From assembly GCA_942492935.1 (NCBI GenBank), contig OW818654.1, positions 744,001 through 808,000 of the forward strand: DNA of 64,000 nt, written 5' to 3'. Position numbers and translations under genes: made by a program. Shown here piece by piece: positions 63,393 through 64,000 of this stretch; positions within the stretch are counted from its first letter, which is position 1, and every line of letters starts with the position of its first letter. The DNA is from JANJUO01 sp942492935. Its GTDB lineage: Bacteria; Bacteroidota; Ignavibacteria; Kapaibacteriales; UBA2268. Under the pieces are notes generated by a model. That model ran no database searches, was not told the origin of the DNA, and saw only the letters and a list, made by a program, of their open reading frames with translations.

Positions 63393-63437
63393 ATATATTG
63401 TCAATATTTAAATTCAAAAAAAATGTTGATTTTCTGA

Positions 63438-64000
63438 TTACTCTTTTTCGAGCATAGATAAAATATCATTCGAATTATTCATTTTCATTGCATCATCAAG
63501 AATTTTGGTTGCCTTTGAGTAATTTATTTTTCTGATTTTATCCTTCATTTCCAAAATTACAGATGGTACTACAGATAATTCTGTGATACCCATACCTATC
63601 AATAAAACCGTGGCAGCTGAATGGCTCGCAAGTTCTCCGCAAATTCCCACAGGAATATTGAATTTATTTGCTGATTTTACAGTATGATAAATCAAATCAA
63701 GTACAGCAGGATGGAACGAATCATAAACATCAGAAACAAGTTCATTTGTTCGGTCTGAAGCAAGTGTATATTGAGTTAAATCATTTGTACCAATGCTGAA
63801 AAAGTCCACCATTTTTGCAAGACTTTCAGACAATAAAGCAGCTGCAGGAGTTTCAATCATTATACCAACTGGCATATTTTTGTCAAAGCCAAAATCTTCA
63901 ACAGTTAATTCATTTTTACATTCTTTAATCATATCAAGAGCTAATTCAACTTCTCTGATATTGGTAATCATTGGAAGCATAAATTTAATATTTTTATTTA
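63438..64000 (-). CDS. ptsI: PTS enzyme I (ptsI), C-terminal part; N terminus outside window
   Basis: The frame is open past the right edge (codons for 'NKNIKFMLPMI' run through it), so the start lies outside. The visible ~187 residues are the PEP-binding barrel end: 'MLPMITNIREVELALDMIKE', 'VGIMIETPAAALLSESLAKM', 'DFFSIGTNDLTQYTLASDRT', 'FHPAVLDLIYHTV' and the active-site 'VGICGELASHS'. Enzyme I takes phosphate from PEP and passes it to HPr. The next gene downstream is the thiolase, 45 bases away. Confidence 0.92.
   Translation of the reverse strand, partial: NKNIKFMLPMITNIREVELALDMIKECKNELTVEDFGFDKNMPVGIMIETPAAALLSESLAKMVDFFSIGTNDLTQYTLASDRTNELVSDVYDSFHPAVLDLIYHTVKSANKFNIPVGICGELASHSAATVLLIGMGITELSVVPSVILEMKDKIRKINYSKATKILDDAMKMNNSNDILSMLEKE

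Overview
The window is AT-rich (roughly 30% GC by eye) and looks like a chromosome segment of a Bacteroidota/Chlorobiota-type bacterium, most like an Ignavibacteria- or Kapabacteria-type lineage. The main evidence is the type IX secretion system (T9SS): at least six secreted proteins or remnants carry C-terminal sorting domains, and there is a PorD (DUF4835)-type gene and a PorV/PorQ-like barrel. Several promoters also fit the Bacteroidetes TTTG-N20-TAnnTTTG pattern, and clear Shine-Dalgarno sites are scarce. The genus assignment is inference.

Layout. 1-2.3 kb: 3' end of a T9SS cargo gene and a BrnT/BrnA-type toxin-antitoxin pair between two copies of one terminator block. 2.45-2.6 kb: a structured RNA resembling 6S RNA. 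2.8-4.3 kb: an ISNCY-type insertion sequence with its transposase split at an A9 run. 4.8-8.4 kb: alaS and an AI-2E-type permease. 9.3-12.4 kb: a FliK-like unknown, a PorD-type gene and an outer-membrane barrel. 12.5-12.86 kb: a large nested inverted repeat. 13.1-14.7 kb: a PycB-type carboxyltransferase lacking its biotinyl domain. 14.8-16.9 kb: IS1634-type copy 1 (frameshifted). 17.3 kb: tRNA-Gln(CTG). 18.2-19.5 kb: T9SS beta-propeller protein A1. 20-25.1 kb: DdpX-like dipeptidase, DUF3822/PilM-like protein, rsmD, ade, dut, clpS. 25.7-29.1 kb: diheme cytochrome c and intact IS1634-type copy 2. 29.3-32.7 kb: large T9SS subtilase. 33.1-35.1 kb: DinB protein and a three-gene HicA/HicB locus. 35.5-41.8 kb: acyl-CoA dehydrogenase and the prkA-yeaH-spoVR operon. 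42-48.6 kb: accessory island with four toxin-antitoxin pairs, three RHS-core remnants, an LRR protein, IS debris and a T9SS protein. 48.8-53.4 kb: TolC-type protein, dapB and a second T9SS paralogue. 53.6-57.4 kb: mutL, a J-domain-like protein and an acyltransferase. 58.4-59.7 kb: T9SS propeller protein A2. 59.9-64 kb: DUF3127 protein, a fused OlsF/Gls-type aminolipid synthase, thiolase and the C-terminal part of a PTS enzyme I.

How it works together. The conserved backbone (alaS, rsmD, ade-dut, clpS, dapB, mutL, thiolase, ptsI) is interrupted by T9SS surface proteins that occur as duplicated paralogues, with upstream blocks duplicated too, and by toxin-antitoxin pairs. Most intergenic gaps hold a recurring set of short inverted repeats in shuffled combinations: a 100-bp CGCAGCTACG element, an ATTCTGAAAC..GTTCAGAAT palindrome, a CATTCCGCACTTGATGCGG element, an AGATGTCC..GGACATCT hairpin and a CCTCCCC-flanked element.

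The most unusual parts are the alternation of RHS-core scars with toxin-antitoxin cassettes at 42-45 kb, the nested inverted repeat at 12.5 kb, and the duplicated promoter/leader and signal-peptide blocks of the T9SS cargo genes. No rRNA, CRISPR array, prophage or replication origin was seen.
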